Shown: in pieces, positions 17,425 to 25,557 of the stretch
How the letters are laid out: every line of letters starts with the position of its first letter
Position numbering within the stretch: position 1 is the stretch's first letter
Assembly: GCA_910583745.1 (NCBI GenBank)
Contig: CAJTZC010000002.1
Location: forward strand, 1 to 64,000
Direction: 5' to 3'
Origin: an uncultured Bacilli bacterium
GTDB lineage: Bacteria; Bacillota_I; Bacilli_A; RF39; UBA660
DNA length: 64,000 bases
Notes under the pieces: model-generated
What the model saw: the letters and a program-made list of their open reading frames with translations, nothing else
The model's database searches: none
Told to the model about the DNA's origin: nothing
Translations under genes and position numbers: made by a program

Positions 17425-18492
17425 ATGGACGAAAGACTTAAAATAATCAAAGAAAAGTTTGTCGAGTTAGAAGCAGAATTAGCTAAACCAGAAGTTTTAA
17501 GTGACTTTCAAAAAGTAAAAGAACTCTCCAAACAGAAAAGTGACTTGGCAGAGACGGTCGCAAAGTACGAGGAATATAAGAAATGTTGCTCCGATTTGGA
17601 AGAACTGTATGCGATGAAGAATGATCCTGAGATGGCCGAGATGATTAGTGCCGAAATCGAGACTTTGGAAGAGATGAAAACGAGAACTTATCACGAGTTG
17701 GAGATATTGTTGATACCAAAGGATGAAAACGACGGGAAGAATATCATAATGGAAATCCGCGGCGCGGCTGGTGGAGATGAAGCGAATATCTTTGCTGGAG
17801 ACCTATTCAGAATGTACTCTTATTATGCCGATAAACAGGGATGGAAAATCGAAGTCATCCATTCTGTCGATGGGACAAGCGGCGGTTTTTCCCAGATAGA
17901 ATGTATGATTAAGGGAGAAAGTGTCTATTCGAAACTGAAATATGAAAGTGGCTCTCACCGTGTTCAGAGAATTCCTTCGACGGAAACGCAAGGAAGAGTT
18001 CATACTTCGACCGCAACCGTTTTAGTCATGCCAGAAGTAGAAGATGCCAGTATAGAGATAAAGGAATCGGATATCAAAATGGATGTCTATCACTCTAGTG
18101 GAGCCGGTGGGCAATCGGTCAATACGAGTAATTCTGCCGTCAGACTTACACATGTTCCAACGGGTGTAGTGGTCACTTGTCAAACGGAAAGAAGCCAATT
18201 GAATAACAGAGAACAAGCGATGCGATTGTTAAAAATAAAGATTAACGACGAAATCGTTCGCAAACAGGAAGAAGCGACGGGTAGAGAGAGAAAATCTAAA
18301 ATTGGTACGGGAGACCGTTCTGAAAAGATAAGAACTTACAATTACCCTCAGAACAGAGTAACAGACCACAGAATTAACTATTCCATTATGGATTTAGAGA
18401 AGGTCATGGATGGATATTTAGACCCAATCGTCGAAGCTTTGATTACAGAGGACCAAAGATTAAAATTAGAGGGAACTCAGCTCGATGCTTAA
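17425..18492 (+). CDS. prfA: Peptide chain release factor 1
   Basis: The 355-residue factor reads UAA and UAG. The catalytic G-G-Q (about 227-230, in S-S-G-A-G-G-Q-S-V-N-T) triggers peptide release. The start ATG 17425 follows TAGGAG. It overlaps prmC by 8 bp, matching substrate and modifying enzyme, since PrmC methylates the GGQ glutamine. Because many genes in this window stop with UGA, release factor 2 must be encoded elsewhere. Confidence 0.98.
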   Translation: MDERLKIIKEKFVELEAELAKPEVLSDFQKVKELSKQKSDLAETVAKYEEYKKCCSDLEELYAMKNDPEMAEMISAEIETLEEMKTRTYHELEILLIPKDENDGKNIIMEIRGAAGGDEANIFAGDLFRMYSYYADKQGWKIEVIHSVDGTSGGFSQIECMIKGESVYSKLKYESGSHRVQRIPSTETQGRVHTSTATVLVMPEVEDASIEIKESDIKMDVYHSSGAGGQSVNTSNSAVRLTHVPTGVVVTCQTERSQLNNREQAMRLLKIKINDEIVRKQEEATGRERKSKIGTGDRSEKIRTYNYPQNRVTDHRINYSIMDLEKVMDGYLDPIVEALITEDQRLKLEGTQLDA

Positions 18493-19237
18493 TAAACCCG
18501 ATTTTATCAACGAATTGGATTATAAACTACTTAAAGAGAAATATCATGGGCAGGCATTCGTAGACATCATCGAGAAGATTCGATGTGACTATCCCGTACA
18601 ATATGCTATCGGAGATGTCGAGTTCTTAGAGAATCGCATTTTGGTCGATGAGAGAGCACTGATTCCCCGATTTGAAACAGAACTTCTCGTAGACAAGGTT
18701 CGTAAGTATGTAAAAGAATATGCTTTGGACGAATCGAATATGTTGGATTTGTGTACAGGCACAGGGTGCATTGCCATCGCTCTTAAGACAAAGTTCCAAA
18801 AATCGAGCGTCATAGCTGTGGACATCAGTTCCGATGCTATCGATTTAGCCAAAGCGAACGCCAAAAATAATAGTGTTGCCGTCGATTTTGTGCAAGGAAA
18901 TATATTGGAAGAAATGAATTTTGGTCAGAAATTTTCGGTGTTGATCAGCAATCCCCCTTATGTCCGATTGGATGAAGAAGTGAGCCCGAACACAAAATTT
19001 GAACCTTCGATTGCACTCTATCCTGGCGAAGATGAACTGGCGTTCTATAAAAGAATTCTCTTTTTAAGTAAAAAAATATTGACAGAGAAGGCATTGGTCG
19101 CTTTTGAAATAGGAGCTGGACAGGGTGACGAGGTCCGTGCACTTGCAAGAGAGACCTATCCCGACGCTCGAGTGGTTTTAGAGAAAGATTATAATCAACT
19201 TGACAGATTTGTGTTTGTTTTTCTACATTGTGAATAA
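18485..19237 (+). CDS. prmC: Release factor glutamine methyltransferase PrmC
   Basis: The 250-residue SAM-dependent enzyme methylates the GGQ glutamine of release factors. It has an N-terminal helical domain, a SAM motif L-D-L-C-T-G-T-G-C-I-A-I-A (about 87-99) and the active-site N-P-P-Y (about 155-158). It overlaps prfA and precedes spoIIR, as in Bacillus. Confidence 0.97.
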   Translation: MLNKPDFINELDYKLLKEKYHGQAFVDIIEKIRCDYPVQYAIGDVEFLENRILVDERALIPRFETELLVDKVRKYVKEYALDESNMLDLCTGTGCIAIALKTKFQKSSVIAVDISSDAIDLAKANAKNNSVAVDFVQGNILEEMNFGQKFSVLISNPPYVRLDEEVSPNTKFEPSIALYPGEDELAFYKRILFLSKKILTEKALVAFEIGAGQGDEVRALARETYPDARVVLEKDYNQLDRFVFVFLHCE

Positions 19238-19282
19238 AAATAAAATATAGACACCATTACGTATGTGAAAGGTGTTTTTAAA

Positions 19283-19798
19283 ATGAAAAAATTGATAATT
19301 TTGATAGCAGTTGCATTTGGAGTTAATCTCATTTCGAATTCTAACGAGTACGTGGAAATTCCTTCGAGTTCTATTCGAATGAGGGTCATTGCCAATTCGA
19401 ACGATGAAGCCGATCAGAACGATAAGAAAATCATTAAATCTATCGTCGAAGAAAAGTTATATGAAGTCATCAATAAAAAGGGGAACTATGAATCGGTCGA
19501 CGAAGCCATCGAAGATAACAAAAAAGAAATCGATGACGCGATAAAAAGTGCCATGGCAGATAGGAATATGACTCAAGAATTCTCTTCGTCTTATGGAATG
19601 AACTTTTTTCCAGAGAAAGAGTACAGAGGTCTATCGTATAAAGCGGGGAACTATCGCTCTTACGTTGTCACTTTAGGAAGTGGTGAGGGAGACAATTGGT
19701 GGTGTGTTTTGTATCCTCCTTTATGTCTTGTCGATGAAAATGTCGACGATTATGAGTACCATTCTTTAATAAAAGATGCCATCGATAAATATAATTAA
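19283..19798 (+). CDS. spoIIR: Stage II sporulation protein R
   Basis: The 171-residue secreted protein has an N-terminal hydrophobic signal segment (about 2-17). SpoIIR hallmarks are I-R-M-R-V-I-A-N-S-N-D-x-x-D-Q, then Y-R-G-L-x-Y-x-A-G-x-Y-R-S and G-x-G-x-x-W-W-C-V-L-Y-P-P-L-C. Made in the forespore under sigma F in known systems, it activates the SpoIIGA protease to release mother-cell sigma E. Start ATG 19283 follows GAAAGGTG. Its presence is strong evidence for endospore formation. Confidence 0.96.
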   Translation: MKKLIILIAVAFGVNLISNSNEYVEIPSSSIRMRVIANSNDEADQNDKKIIKSIVEEKLYEVINKKGNYESVDEAIEDNKKEIDDAIKSAMADRNMTQEFSSSYGMNFFPEKEYRGLSYKAGNYRSYVVTLGSGEGDNWWCVLYPPLCLVDENVDDYEYHSLIKDAIDKYN

Positions 19799-19810
19799 TC
19801 GGTGAGATAT

Positions 19811-20356
19811 ATGAACCTTTTCGTCATCTTTTTGATTGCAATTTCTTTGAGCATGGACGCTTTCAGTCTAGCTTTGTCTTTTGGAACGATATCTTTAGAA
19901 GCCAAGACGAGTCTGTTTTTGTCTTCGGTCGTCGGTATCTTCCATTTTTTCATGCCTATTTTGGGCTCCCTTTTTGGTCTTTTATTCGTAATGCATTGTC
20001 ATGTCGATGCCCATTTTCTATCTGGAATCATATTCCTCTATATCGCCGTCTTGATGTTTAAAGATTACAGGGAAGGTGATGAAGAGAACTTTAAACTTTC
20101 CTTACTCGGTATCATCATTTTTGCCTTTGGTGTGAGTTTGGACAGTTTTGGAGTTGGGTTTGCTTTAAACTCATTCGGTGGTTCACGATTTGTCGCACCA
20201 GCTGTGTTTTCGCTCGTCAGTTTTTCGTTTACTTTCGCGGGATTGACCTTGGGTAGAAAGCTCAATTCTTTGATAGGTTCCTATTCTGTTTTGTTCGGTG
20301 CATTAATTATGACGATTTTGGCAATCTTGAACTTTATTCATTTCGCTTTTCACTGA
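19811..20356 (+). CDS. mntP: MntP/YtaF-type manganese efflux pump
   Basis: The 181-residue, six-segment membrane protein has two inverted repeats, each with the conserved acidic motif: S-M-D-A-F-S-L-A-L-S-F-G and S-L-D-S-F-G-V-G-F-A-L-N. The Asp residues carry the metal in MntP. The loop near residues 60-66 has H-C-H-V-D-A-H. In Bacillus mntP also sits a few genes after spoIIR. Start ATG 19811 follows GGTGAG; GTG 19802 is unlikely. Ion specificity is inferred from the family; YtaF-like proteins of sporulators are an alternative. Confidence 0.85.
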   Translation: MNLFVIFLIAISLSMDAFSLALSFGTISLEAKTSLFLSSVVGIFHFFMPILGSLFGLLFVMHCHVDAHFLSGIIFLYIAVLMFKDYREGDEENFKLSLLGIIIFAFGVSLDSFGVGFALNSFGGSRFVAPAVFSLVSFSFTFAGLTLGRKLNSLIGSYSVLFGALIMTILAILNFIHFAFH

Positions 20357-20391
20357 TAATTTAAAATAAATGTCAATTTTTATTGAATTAG

Positions 20392-20420
20392 TTGACATTA
20401 TCTTTTAAGTAGCATATAGT
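20392..20420 (+). promoter_or_regulatory. Predicted sigma-A promoter of murA
   Basis: TTGACA (20392-20397) and TATAGT (20415-20420) are 17 bp apart. Transcription should begin near 20427, only about 10 bases before the ATG. The -35 also forms the right arm of an inverted repeat, AATGTCAA (20369-20376) with TTGACATT (20392-20399), that may terminate mntP transcription. Confidence 0.75.
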
Positions 20421-20436
20421 TTAATTAGTGATTTAT

Positions 20437-21690
20437 ATGAAAAAGATAGTTATAAACGGTGGGAAGACTTTAAATGGTACAATCAATATAAGTGGTGCGA
20501 AAAACAGTATCGTTGCTCTCATTCCCGCTGCAATTTTGACCGATGGGGTTGTCGAAATCTATAACACTCCTCATTTGACGGATACCGATAATTTGAAAAG
20601 AATTATCGAGTTGCTAGGTGGAAAAATTGAATTCGGTCATGGGGAATTGAAGATAGAGGGGAAGGACGTCAAAAATGGGATTATTCCTGCCGATTTATCG
20701 AACCAATTGAGAGCATCATACTATTTTATGGGGGCACTTCTTGGTCGATTTCACCACGTAGAGATTTATTTCCCCGGTGGTTGTAAGATAGGCGCTCGAC
20801 CGATTGATTTGCATTTAAAAGCTTTTAAAAAAATGGGCGCTGCTATCGTTCGAGATGGTGATAAGTATACATTGGATGCCGAGTGTCTTCACGGAGCAAA
20901 GATTTATCTCGATGTCGCGAGTGTGGGCGCTACGGTAAATATACTCTTGGCTGCAAGTCTTGCAGAAGGAGAATCTGTCATCGAAAATGCAGCGAAGGAA
21001 CCGGAAATTATCAATATTGTATCGCTTTTAAACAACATGGGGGCGAAAATATCGGGTGCAGGAACGGATAAAATCGTCATAAAGGGTGTTAAAAAACTTC
21101 ACGGAGCAAAGATAGAAACTATTCCAGATAGAATCGAAGCAGGAACGTATATGATGATAGGCGCTTTGGTTGGTCAGGACTTCACGGTGTCAAATATTAT
21201 TCCAGAGCACGTCGATACTTTAATCTCTAAAATGAGAGATATGGGAGTAGACTTTAAATTGGAATATGATTCGATACTTTTGAACCGAGTAGAAAAATTA
21301 GATTCTGTCAACATCAAGACTCTCGTCTATCCAGGTTTTCCTACGGATTTAGGGCAACCGATGGCCGTCCTTTTGACTCAAGCTCATGGAACGTCTAATT
21401 TTAAAGAGACAATCTACGAAAAAAGAGGAGGGCATTTTCCCGAATTGGTTAAAATGGGAGCTGAAATCGATTATACCGATGTGACGGCTAAATTTAAGGG
21501 GCCTTGTAAATTGCACGGAGCAGACGTTGCGGCGAGTGATCTTCGTGCCGGGGCTGCTCTCATCATTGCAGGTCTTTTAGCGGAAGGTACGACAAAAATA
21601 TCGAATATCGAACATATTTTGAGAGGGTATGAAGATTTAGTAGAAAAGCTCTCTAGTGTCGGTGCTGATATAAAAATTGTTGAGGACTGA
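20437..21690 (+). CDS. murA: UDP-N-acetylglucosamine 1-carboxyvinyltransferase MurA
   Basis: The enzyme makes the first committed step of peptidoglycan synthesis, adding enolpyruvate from PEP to UDP-GlcNAc. It is 417 residues with the EPSP-synthase double fold. Active-site Cys is present at about 116 in P-G-G-C-K-I-G-A-R-P, the target residue of fosfomycin. ATG 20437 has no clear ribosome binding site and lies about 10 bases from the predicted transcription start; GTG 20428 is an alternative. Neighbouring spoIID/spoIIQ match the Bacillus murAA context. Confidence 0.96.
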   Translation: MKKIVINGGKTLNGTINISGAKNSIVALIPAAILTDGVVEIYNTPHLTDTDNLKRIIELLGGKIEFGHGELKIEGKDVKNGIIPADLSNQLRASYYFMGALLGRFHHVEIYFPGGCKIGARPIDLHLKAFKKMGAAIVRDGDKYTLDAECLHGAKIYLDVASVGATVNILLAASLAEGESVIENAAKEPEIINIVSLLNNMGAKISGAGTDKIVIKGVKKLHGAKIETIPDRIEAGTYMMIGALVGQDFTVSNIIPEHVDTLISKMRDMGVDFKLEYDSILLNRVEKLDSVNIKTLVYPGFPTDLGQPMAVLLTQAHGTSNFKETIYEKRGGHFPELVKMGAEIDYTDVTAKFKGPCKLHGADVAASDLRAGAALIIAGLLAEGTTKISNIEHILRGYEDLVEKLSSVGADIKIVED

Positions 21691-21695
21691 TATAG

Positions 21696-21734
21696 AAAAA
21701 GAAGAGTTAGGTAGGGGCTAGCAATTCTTTTTAT
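21696..21734 (+). terminator. Intrinsic terminator after murA
   Basis: GTTAG (21706-21710) pairs with CTAGC (21718-21722), and after a small internal loop AAAGAA pairs with TTCTTT, followed by further T. Confidence 0.75.
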
Positions 21735-21778
21735 TTTGTGATAGAATACTTTTTACAAGAAAGAGGGGAGCATGAATT

Positions 21779-22543
21779 ATGATAAGTTTACCTAGTAATT
21801 TTAAAGCTTTAACAATCGATATGTATGCTTTTGGCGTTGACAACAACTACACATTCACCACTTTTTATTACAGAGACGAAAATGGAGTTTTCCACGAATA
21901 TAAGACGAGAGACGCTGTAAGAGAAAGAGAAGAAGTGACTGTCGTATCCGTCGGAGAAGAAGTGAACGGCTTTAGAAGGGTCGAATACTCTAATGGAAAA
22001 ATCGGTTTTCAGACGGCAGAAGGCAAATTAATTTCGTATAAGTTTAACATCGCGAGCGACTTTAATGCGTGCGGTTTGGCGATGGTCGGCTTAAATGAAG
22101 GCGTCACTTGGATAAATTCGGAATTTAAGAAATTGACTTCGAAAGGCAATTGGACGATGATGGAAGACGAATTTTCTAGTTTGCCATTAGAGGTCGATGA
22201 TTTTGTCGCAGGATTATCGAGTGTAGAAGTTGGACGTATGACGAGAATAAAGGCGTTTTTCATCGATCAAAAAGGGAAACGCATGGAATTTTTCCATTCT
22301 GCGAGTGGTTCGACAGTCAATTTTGAGGGTAAATTCTCAAATGGGTCTAGTTTTGAGGAGTCTGGGTATAAGATTACTTCGGAAGGGGTATACTTTGCCT
22401 GTGGTCAATTTTTGACATTTGAGGAGGTCGTCAAATTACCTCAAATGGATGCAATCTTATCTACTTTAAATGCGGGACTGGGTCAAGAAAAAATGGGAAA
22501 GAGTCTTCATTTAGAAAAGATTGCAGAGCAAAAGAAAAAATAA
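21779..22543 (+). CDS. Protein of unknown function with a WG-repeat-like segment
   Basis: The 254-residue soluble protein has no signal peptide. Around residues 75-118 the pattern G-K-I-G-F-x-T-x-E-G-K-L-I-S-Y-K-F and then G-L-A-M-V-G-L-N-E-G-V-T-W-I resembles one WG (KWG) beta repeat; the rest also reads as short strands. The C-terminus is basic (K-I-A-E-Q-K-K-K). ATG follows AGAGGGGAG. It has its own terminator upstream and no obvious partner. Function unknown. Confidence 0.75.
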   Translation: MISLPSNFKALTIDMYAFGVDNNYTFTTFYYRDENGVFHEYKTRDAVREREEVTVVSVGEEVNGFRRVEYSNGKIGFQTAEGKLISYKFNIASDFNACGLAMVGLNEGVTWINSEFKKLTSKGNWTMMEDEFSSLPLEVDDFVAGLSSVEVGRMTRIKAFFIDQKGKRMEFFHSASGSTVNFEGKFSNGSSFEESGYKITSEGVYFACGQFLTFEEVVKLPQMDAILSTLNAGLGQEKMGKSLHLEKIAEQKKK

Positions 22544-22555
22544 GACCGATTTGAT

Positions 22556-22583
22556 TTGCATTTTCTATAAATTGTGCTATAAT
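22556..22583 (+). promoter_or_regulatory. Predicted promoter of rpmE
   Basis: TTGCAT (22556-22561) and TATAAT (22578-22583) are 16 bp apart, with an extended -10 TG at 22575-22576. It starts inside the 60-bp leader of rpmE. Confidence 0.75.
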
Positions 22584-22602
22584 ACCATTGTATTTAAATT
22601 TC

Positions 22603-22625
22603 TATGACGTGCAATATTCGTCATG
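22603..22625 (+). promoter_or_regulatory. Leader hairpin upstream of rpmE, possible L31 autoregulatory element
   Basis: ATGACG (22604-22609) pairs perfectly with CGTCAT (22619-22624) just ahead of the GGAAGGAG ribosome binding site. Ribosomal protein leaders for L31 are known in several bacterial groups; whether this is one of them is inference. Confidence 0.5.
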
Positions 22626-22645
22626 GCGGAAGGAGATAATTATAA

Positions 22646-22858
22646 ATGAAGAAGAACATACATCCAGAATATAAGGAATGTGTAGTCACTTGCGACTGTG
22701 GAGCAACATTTAAGACACGCTCTACAAAAGAAGAAATTCACGTAGAAGTTTGTAGTGAATGTCATTCTTTCTATACAGGAGCTCAAGGTAAACACAAGAG
22801 AACTGGAAACGTAGAGAAGTTTAAAAAGAAATATAATCTTAAAGACAGTGAAAACTAG
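22646..22858 (+). CDS. rpmE: 50S ribosomal protein L31, zinc-binding type
   Basis: The 70-residue protein starts with M-K-K-N-I-H-P-E-Y and keeps the zinc ligands of the C+ form: C-D-C near residues 16-18 and C-S-E-C near 36-39. L31 bridges the two ribosomal subunits. A GGAAGGAG site lies 11 bp before ATG. Its terminator begins inside the last codons. Confidence 0.96.
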   Translation: MKKNIHPEYKECVVTCDCGATFKTRSTKEEIHVEVCSECHSFYTGAQGKHKRTGNVEKFKKKYNLKDSEN

Positions 22859-22867
22859 TCTTTTTTC
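22841..22867 (+). terminator. Intrinsic terminator spanning the rpmE stop codon
   Basis: AAAGAC (22841-22846) pairs with GTCTTT (22858-22863), followed by more T. The TAG stop (22856-22858) is at the loop edge. Confidence 0.75.
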
Positions 22868-22901
22868 TTTATCTGTGTTAAAATATGGTAGGTGAATAGA
22901 T

Positions 22902-23903
22902 ATGGGCAAAGCGAACTATCTTTTTAAACGTATTGCCAAGATGAATTTCGGCAAATTCTTTGAAACCATCGATGATGTACACAAAAAGTGTGGGAAGTCT
23001 AAGATTTTTCTTTTCTTCGATTGTATAACTTGTGGCTTGAGGTATCAAGCGGGTTATGTCGACTACCAGCTTTTCGAGATGTATAAAATGAACCGAGAAG
23101 AGAGAAAGACGATTGTCACTCGGGGAATAAACAATGAAATCATGAAGAAATTTAACGACGAGAGATTTTTTAAGTACTTCAGTGATAAGGCTCTTTTCAA
23201 CGAAAAGTTTGGAAAGTATTTAAACCGAGAGTGGCTCTACTTGACTGAGGACAATTTTGAAGACTTCGAGAGATTTATGCGGAGCAGAAAAACAGTCATT
23301 GTGAAACCGACTGTTGGGTCTTGTGGTAAAGGTGTAGAAAAGCTCGAGATTTCCGATGACGAAGATTTGCAGATTTTGTATGAAAAACTTCTTAAAGAGA
23401 ACACTAGGTTAATAGAAGACGTCGCAATGCAATGTGAACAAATCGGAAAGTTGCATCCCAATAGCATCAATACTGTGCGGGTTGTCACTTTAAAAGGAAA
23501 AGTCGCGGTGGCCTTTTTGCGCATCGGAAACAATGGCAATATCGTGGACAATTTTAATCACGAAGGGCTCGTTGCTCCTATCGATGTCGAGGATGGCATC
23601 ATCAAGTATGTCGCGATAGATAAAGTGCACAACGAATATGCTGAACACCCTCTCACAAAAGAGAGAATTGTCGGGCTCGAGATACCTAGGTGGAGTGAAA
23701 TTGTAGATTTATGCGAAGAAGCTTCGAGTATCGTTCCCGAGATAGGCTATACAGGCTGGGACGTCTGTGTAGGCAATGATAAAGTGTTTTTGATAGAAGG
23801 CAACGAGTTTCCGGGACATGATTTGTATCAACTCCCTCCACATAGGGAGGGCAATATGGGACTTTTGCCTATGTTTAAAAGAATAATGGAGGAAAACAAA
23901 TGA
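22902..23903 (+). CDS. ATP-grasp protein, sugar-transfer-associated type
   Basis: The 333-residue protein has the ATP-grasp core: I-V-K-P-T-V-G-S-C-G-K-G-V (about 129-142), E-D-V (metal/adenine region) and W-D-V-C-V-G-x-D-K-V-F-L-I-E-G-N-E-F-P-G-H-D (about 286-306), which holds the Mg2+ ligands. The F-N-H-E-G-L and early F-D-C-I segments match ATPgrasp_ST proteins, found near polysaccharide and capsule genes, which ligate a carboxylate to an amine or thiol. Substrate unknown. Predicted promoter TGTTAAAAT at 22876-22884. Overlaps rpiB by ATGA. Confidence 0.85.
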   Translation: MGKANYLFKRIAKMNFGKFFETIDDVHKKCGKSKIFLFFDCITCGLRYQAGYVDYQLFEMYKMNREERKTIVTRGINNEIMKKFNDERFFKYFSDKALFNEKFGKYLNREWLYLTEDNFEDFERFMRSRKTVIVKPTVGSCGKGVEKLEISDDEDLQILYEKLLKENTRLIEDVAMQCEQIGKLHPNSINTVRVVTLKGKVAVAFLRIGNNGNIVDNFNHEGLVAPIDVEDGIIKYVAIDKVHNEYAEHPLTKERIVGLEIPRWSEIVDLCEEASSIVPEIGYTGWDVCVGNDKVFLIEGNEFPGHDLYQLPPHREGNMGLLPMFKRIMEENK

Positions 23904-24358
23904 AAAAATTGATAATTGCAACAGACCATAATGGAGTGGAATTTAAAAGAGAGCTTCGAGAGAAATTGCGGCGTTTAAAATATAAAGTCGTCGATGCGAG
24001 TCCAGAGAATACTCCGACGGATGATTATCCCGATTTTGCATTTAGCTTGTGTAAGATGATTTTAGAAGAAGAGGACGCATACGGTATTCTTATCTGTGGC
24101 ACTGGTGTAGGAATGTGCATTGCTGCGAATAAAGTGAAGGGCATCCGTTGTGCTCTCGTGAACAGCGCAAGAGTGGCAACACTATCTAGAGCAGATGACG
24201 ATGCGAATGTTATCGCGTTGGATTCGACGATGGATATCGATTTTGCTGTCGAATGTGTTAGGCTCTTTGCAGAGACGAAGTTTAAAGAGGAAGAGAAGTA
24301 CCACCGTCGCCTCAATAAAGTCATAGATTATGAGAATGGAACATATAATGAATTATAA
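23900..24358 (+). CDS. rpiB: Ribose-5-phosphate isomerase B / LacAB family
   Basis: The 152-residue sugar-phosphate isomerase begins K-K-L-I-I-A-T-D-H-N-G-V-E-F-K and has the anion-binding loop and active-site region I-C-G-T-G-V-G-M-C-I-A-A-N-K. Family members interconvert ribose-5-P and ribulose-5-P, or galactose-6-P and tagatose-6-P. Position between mntP and spoIID parallels the Bacillus ywlF (rpiB) neighbourhood, favouring RpiB. It shares ATGA with the ATP-grasp gene. Confidence 0.9.
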   Translation: MKKLIIATDHNGVEFKRELREKLRRLKYKVVDASPENTPTDDYPDFAFSLCKMILEEEDAYGILICGTGVGMCIAANKVKGIRCALVNSARVATLSRADDDANVIALDSTMDIDFAVECVRLFAETKFKEEEKYHRRLNKVIDYENGTYNEL

Positions 24359-24545
24359 GTTGATTGTTTATATTTTGGTGGTACTGACGACGACTTTTGG
24401 CATGTCGAGTGTCGATTTAAATCGATTCTTTAAGCAAGGACGAGTCGTCGAGGCAAATATCTTCGCGATGTTGATGATACTTGCCATTTCAGAACTCGTC
24501 AGCAGTTTTATAATACATTTTTTGGAGGTTAGCAAAATTCTATAA
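24348..24545 (+). CDS. DUF1146 (YwzB-like) small membrane protein
   Basis: The 65-residue protein has two predicted membrane segments (about 4-20 and 36-58) linked by a basic turn with L-N-R-F-F-K-Q-G-R, typical of DUF1146. In Bacillus the homologue ywzB lies near murAA-spoIID. The start overlaps the rpiB end; ATG 24348 is chosen so that the first helix is N-terminal, but 24330 or 24336 are possible. Its stop overlaps the spoIID start (TAATG). Function unknown. Confidence 0.8.
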   Translation: MNYKLIVYILVVLTTTFGMSSVDLNRFFKQGRVVEANIFAMLMILAISELVSSFIIHFLEVSKIL

Positions 24546-25510
24546 TGAAAAAAAACAAGACTCTTTCGATTATAGCAGTTGCGATGTTTCCTTTTGTAGT
24601 AATTAGTTTCGTATTCAAGAAAGACGAAACTAATTTTCATATGAACGAATTTTTCGGCCCAGAAATTCCAAAGATTTCCGAGGAAGTGACAAAGGATAAA
24701 GTTTTTTCTGTTAAGGTTTTGGTCAATGGAGAAACAGAGACGATGAACTTGGAAGAGTATGTGGTAGGTGTCGTCGCCGGCGAAATGCCTGCGAGTTTTG
24801 AAATGGAAGCTTTGAAAGCCCAAGCCATCGCGAGTAGGACGTATGCTTTATATAGGAAGACGACCACTCAAAGCGACGAATACGATTTGACCGACAACAC
24901 GAATACACAGGTCTATTTGACAATCGACGCGATGAAACGCAAATGGGGGGATGATTTTCAAAAGTACTACGATAGGGTTCGAAGTGCTGTCGAAGCGACC
25001 CGTGGAAAAGTTATCACTTATTCAGGAAAAGTCATAGAGGCATTCTATTTTGCAATGAGTGGAGGATATACTCAAGAAGCAGGTTACGTCTTCAACGAAA
25101 ACAGGGACTATCTTAAAAGTGTAGAATCTGTCTACGACAATAGCGACTTAAAAAATTACGAGGTTGCCACTGAATTCGAAAGACAAGACTTTAAGAATAA
25201 GCTCAATTTGACTTGTGAAGATTTGACTGTCGGTGATATCAAGAGAAATGATAGGGGCTATGTAGAAACTTTGACTGTCTGTGGCAAGAGTTTTAAGGGT
25301 ACCCATTTCAGGACGCTTTTAGGTCTTCGAAGTACTCATCTCGATATAGAGATTGGTGAAAAGGTAAAAATCACAACGAAAGGATATGGCCATGGAGTAG
25401 GCATGAGTCAGTATGGTGCGAACGGCTATGCTCAAGCTGGCTACACTTTTGAGGATATTATAAAGCACTACTATACAGATGTCGAAATAAGGGATATAAA
25501 AGATGTATAA
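24545..25510 (+). CDS. spoIID: Stage II sporulation protein D (lytic transglycosylase)
   Basis: The 321-residue membrane-anchored enzyme (segment about 7-25) has the SpoIID domain from about residue 60. Catalytic Glu is about 80 in V-A-G-E-M-P-A-S-F-E; A-Q-A-I-A-S-R-T-Y-A, S-G-G-Y-T-Q-E and G-Y-G-H-G-V-G-M-S-Q-Y-G-A are also present. SpoIID cleaves denuded glycan strands so the mother-cell membrane can engulf the forespore, with SpoIIM and SpoIIP. It is followed by spoIIQ. Confidence 0.96.
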   Translation: MKKNKTLSIIAVAMFPFVVISFVFKKDETNFHMNEFFGPEIPKISEEVTKDKVFSVKVLVNGETETMNLEEYVVGVVAGEMPASFEMEALKAQAIASRTYALYRKTTTQSDEYDLTDNTNTQVYLTIDAMKRKWGDDFQKYYDRVRSAVEATRGKVITYSGKVIEAFYFAMSGGYTQEAGYVFNENRDYLKSVESVYDNSDLKNYEVATEFERQDFKNKLNLTCEDLTVGDIKRNDRGYVETLTVCGKSFKGTHFRTLLGLRSTHLDIEIGEKVKITTKGYGHGVGMSQYGANGYAQAGYTFEDIIKHYYTDVEIRDIKDV

Positions 25511-25557
25511 AATTTCGGATATTACCCACAATTGTATTAGAAGGGGAATATGTATAG

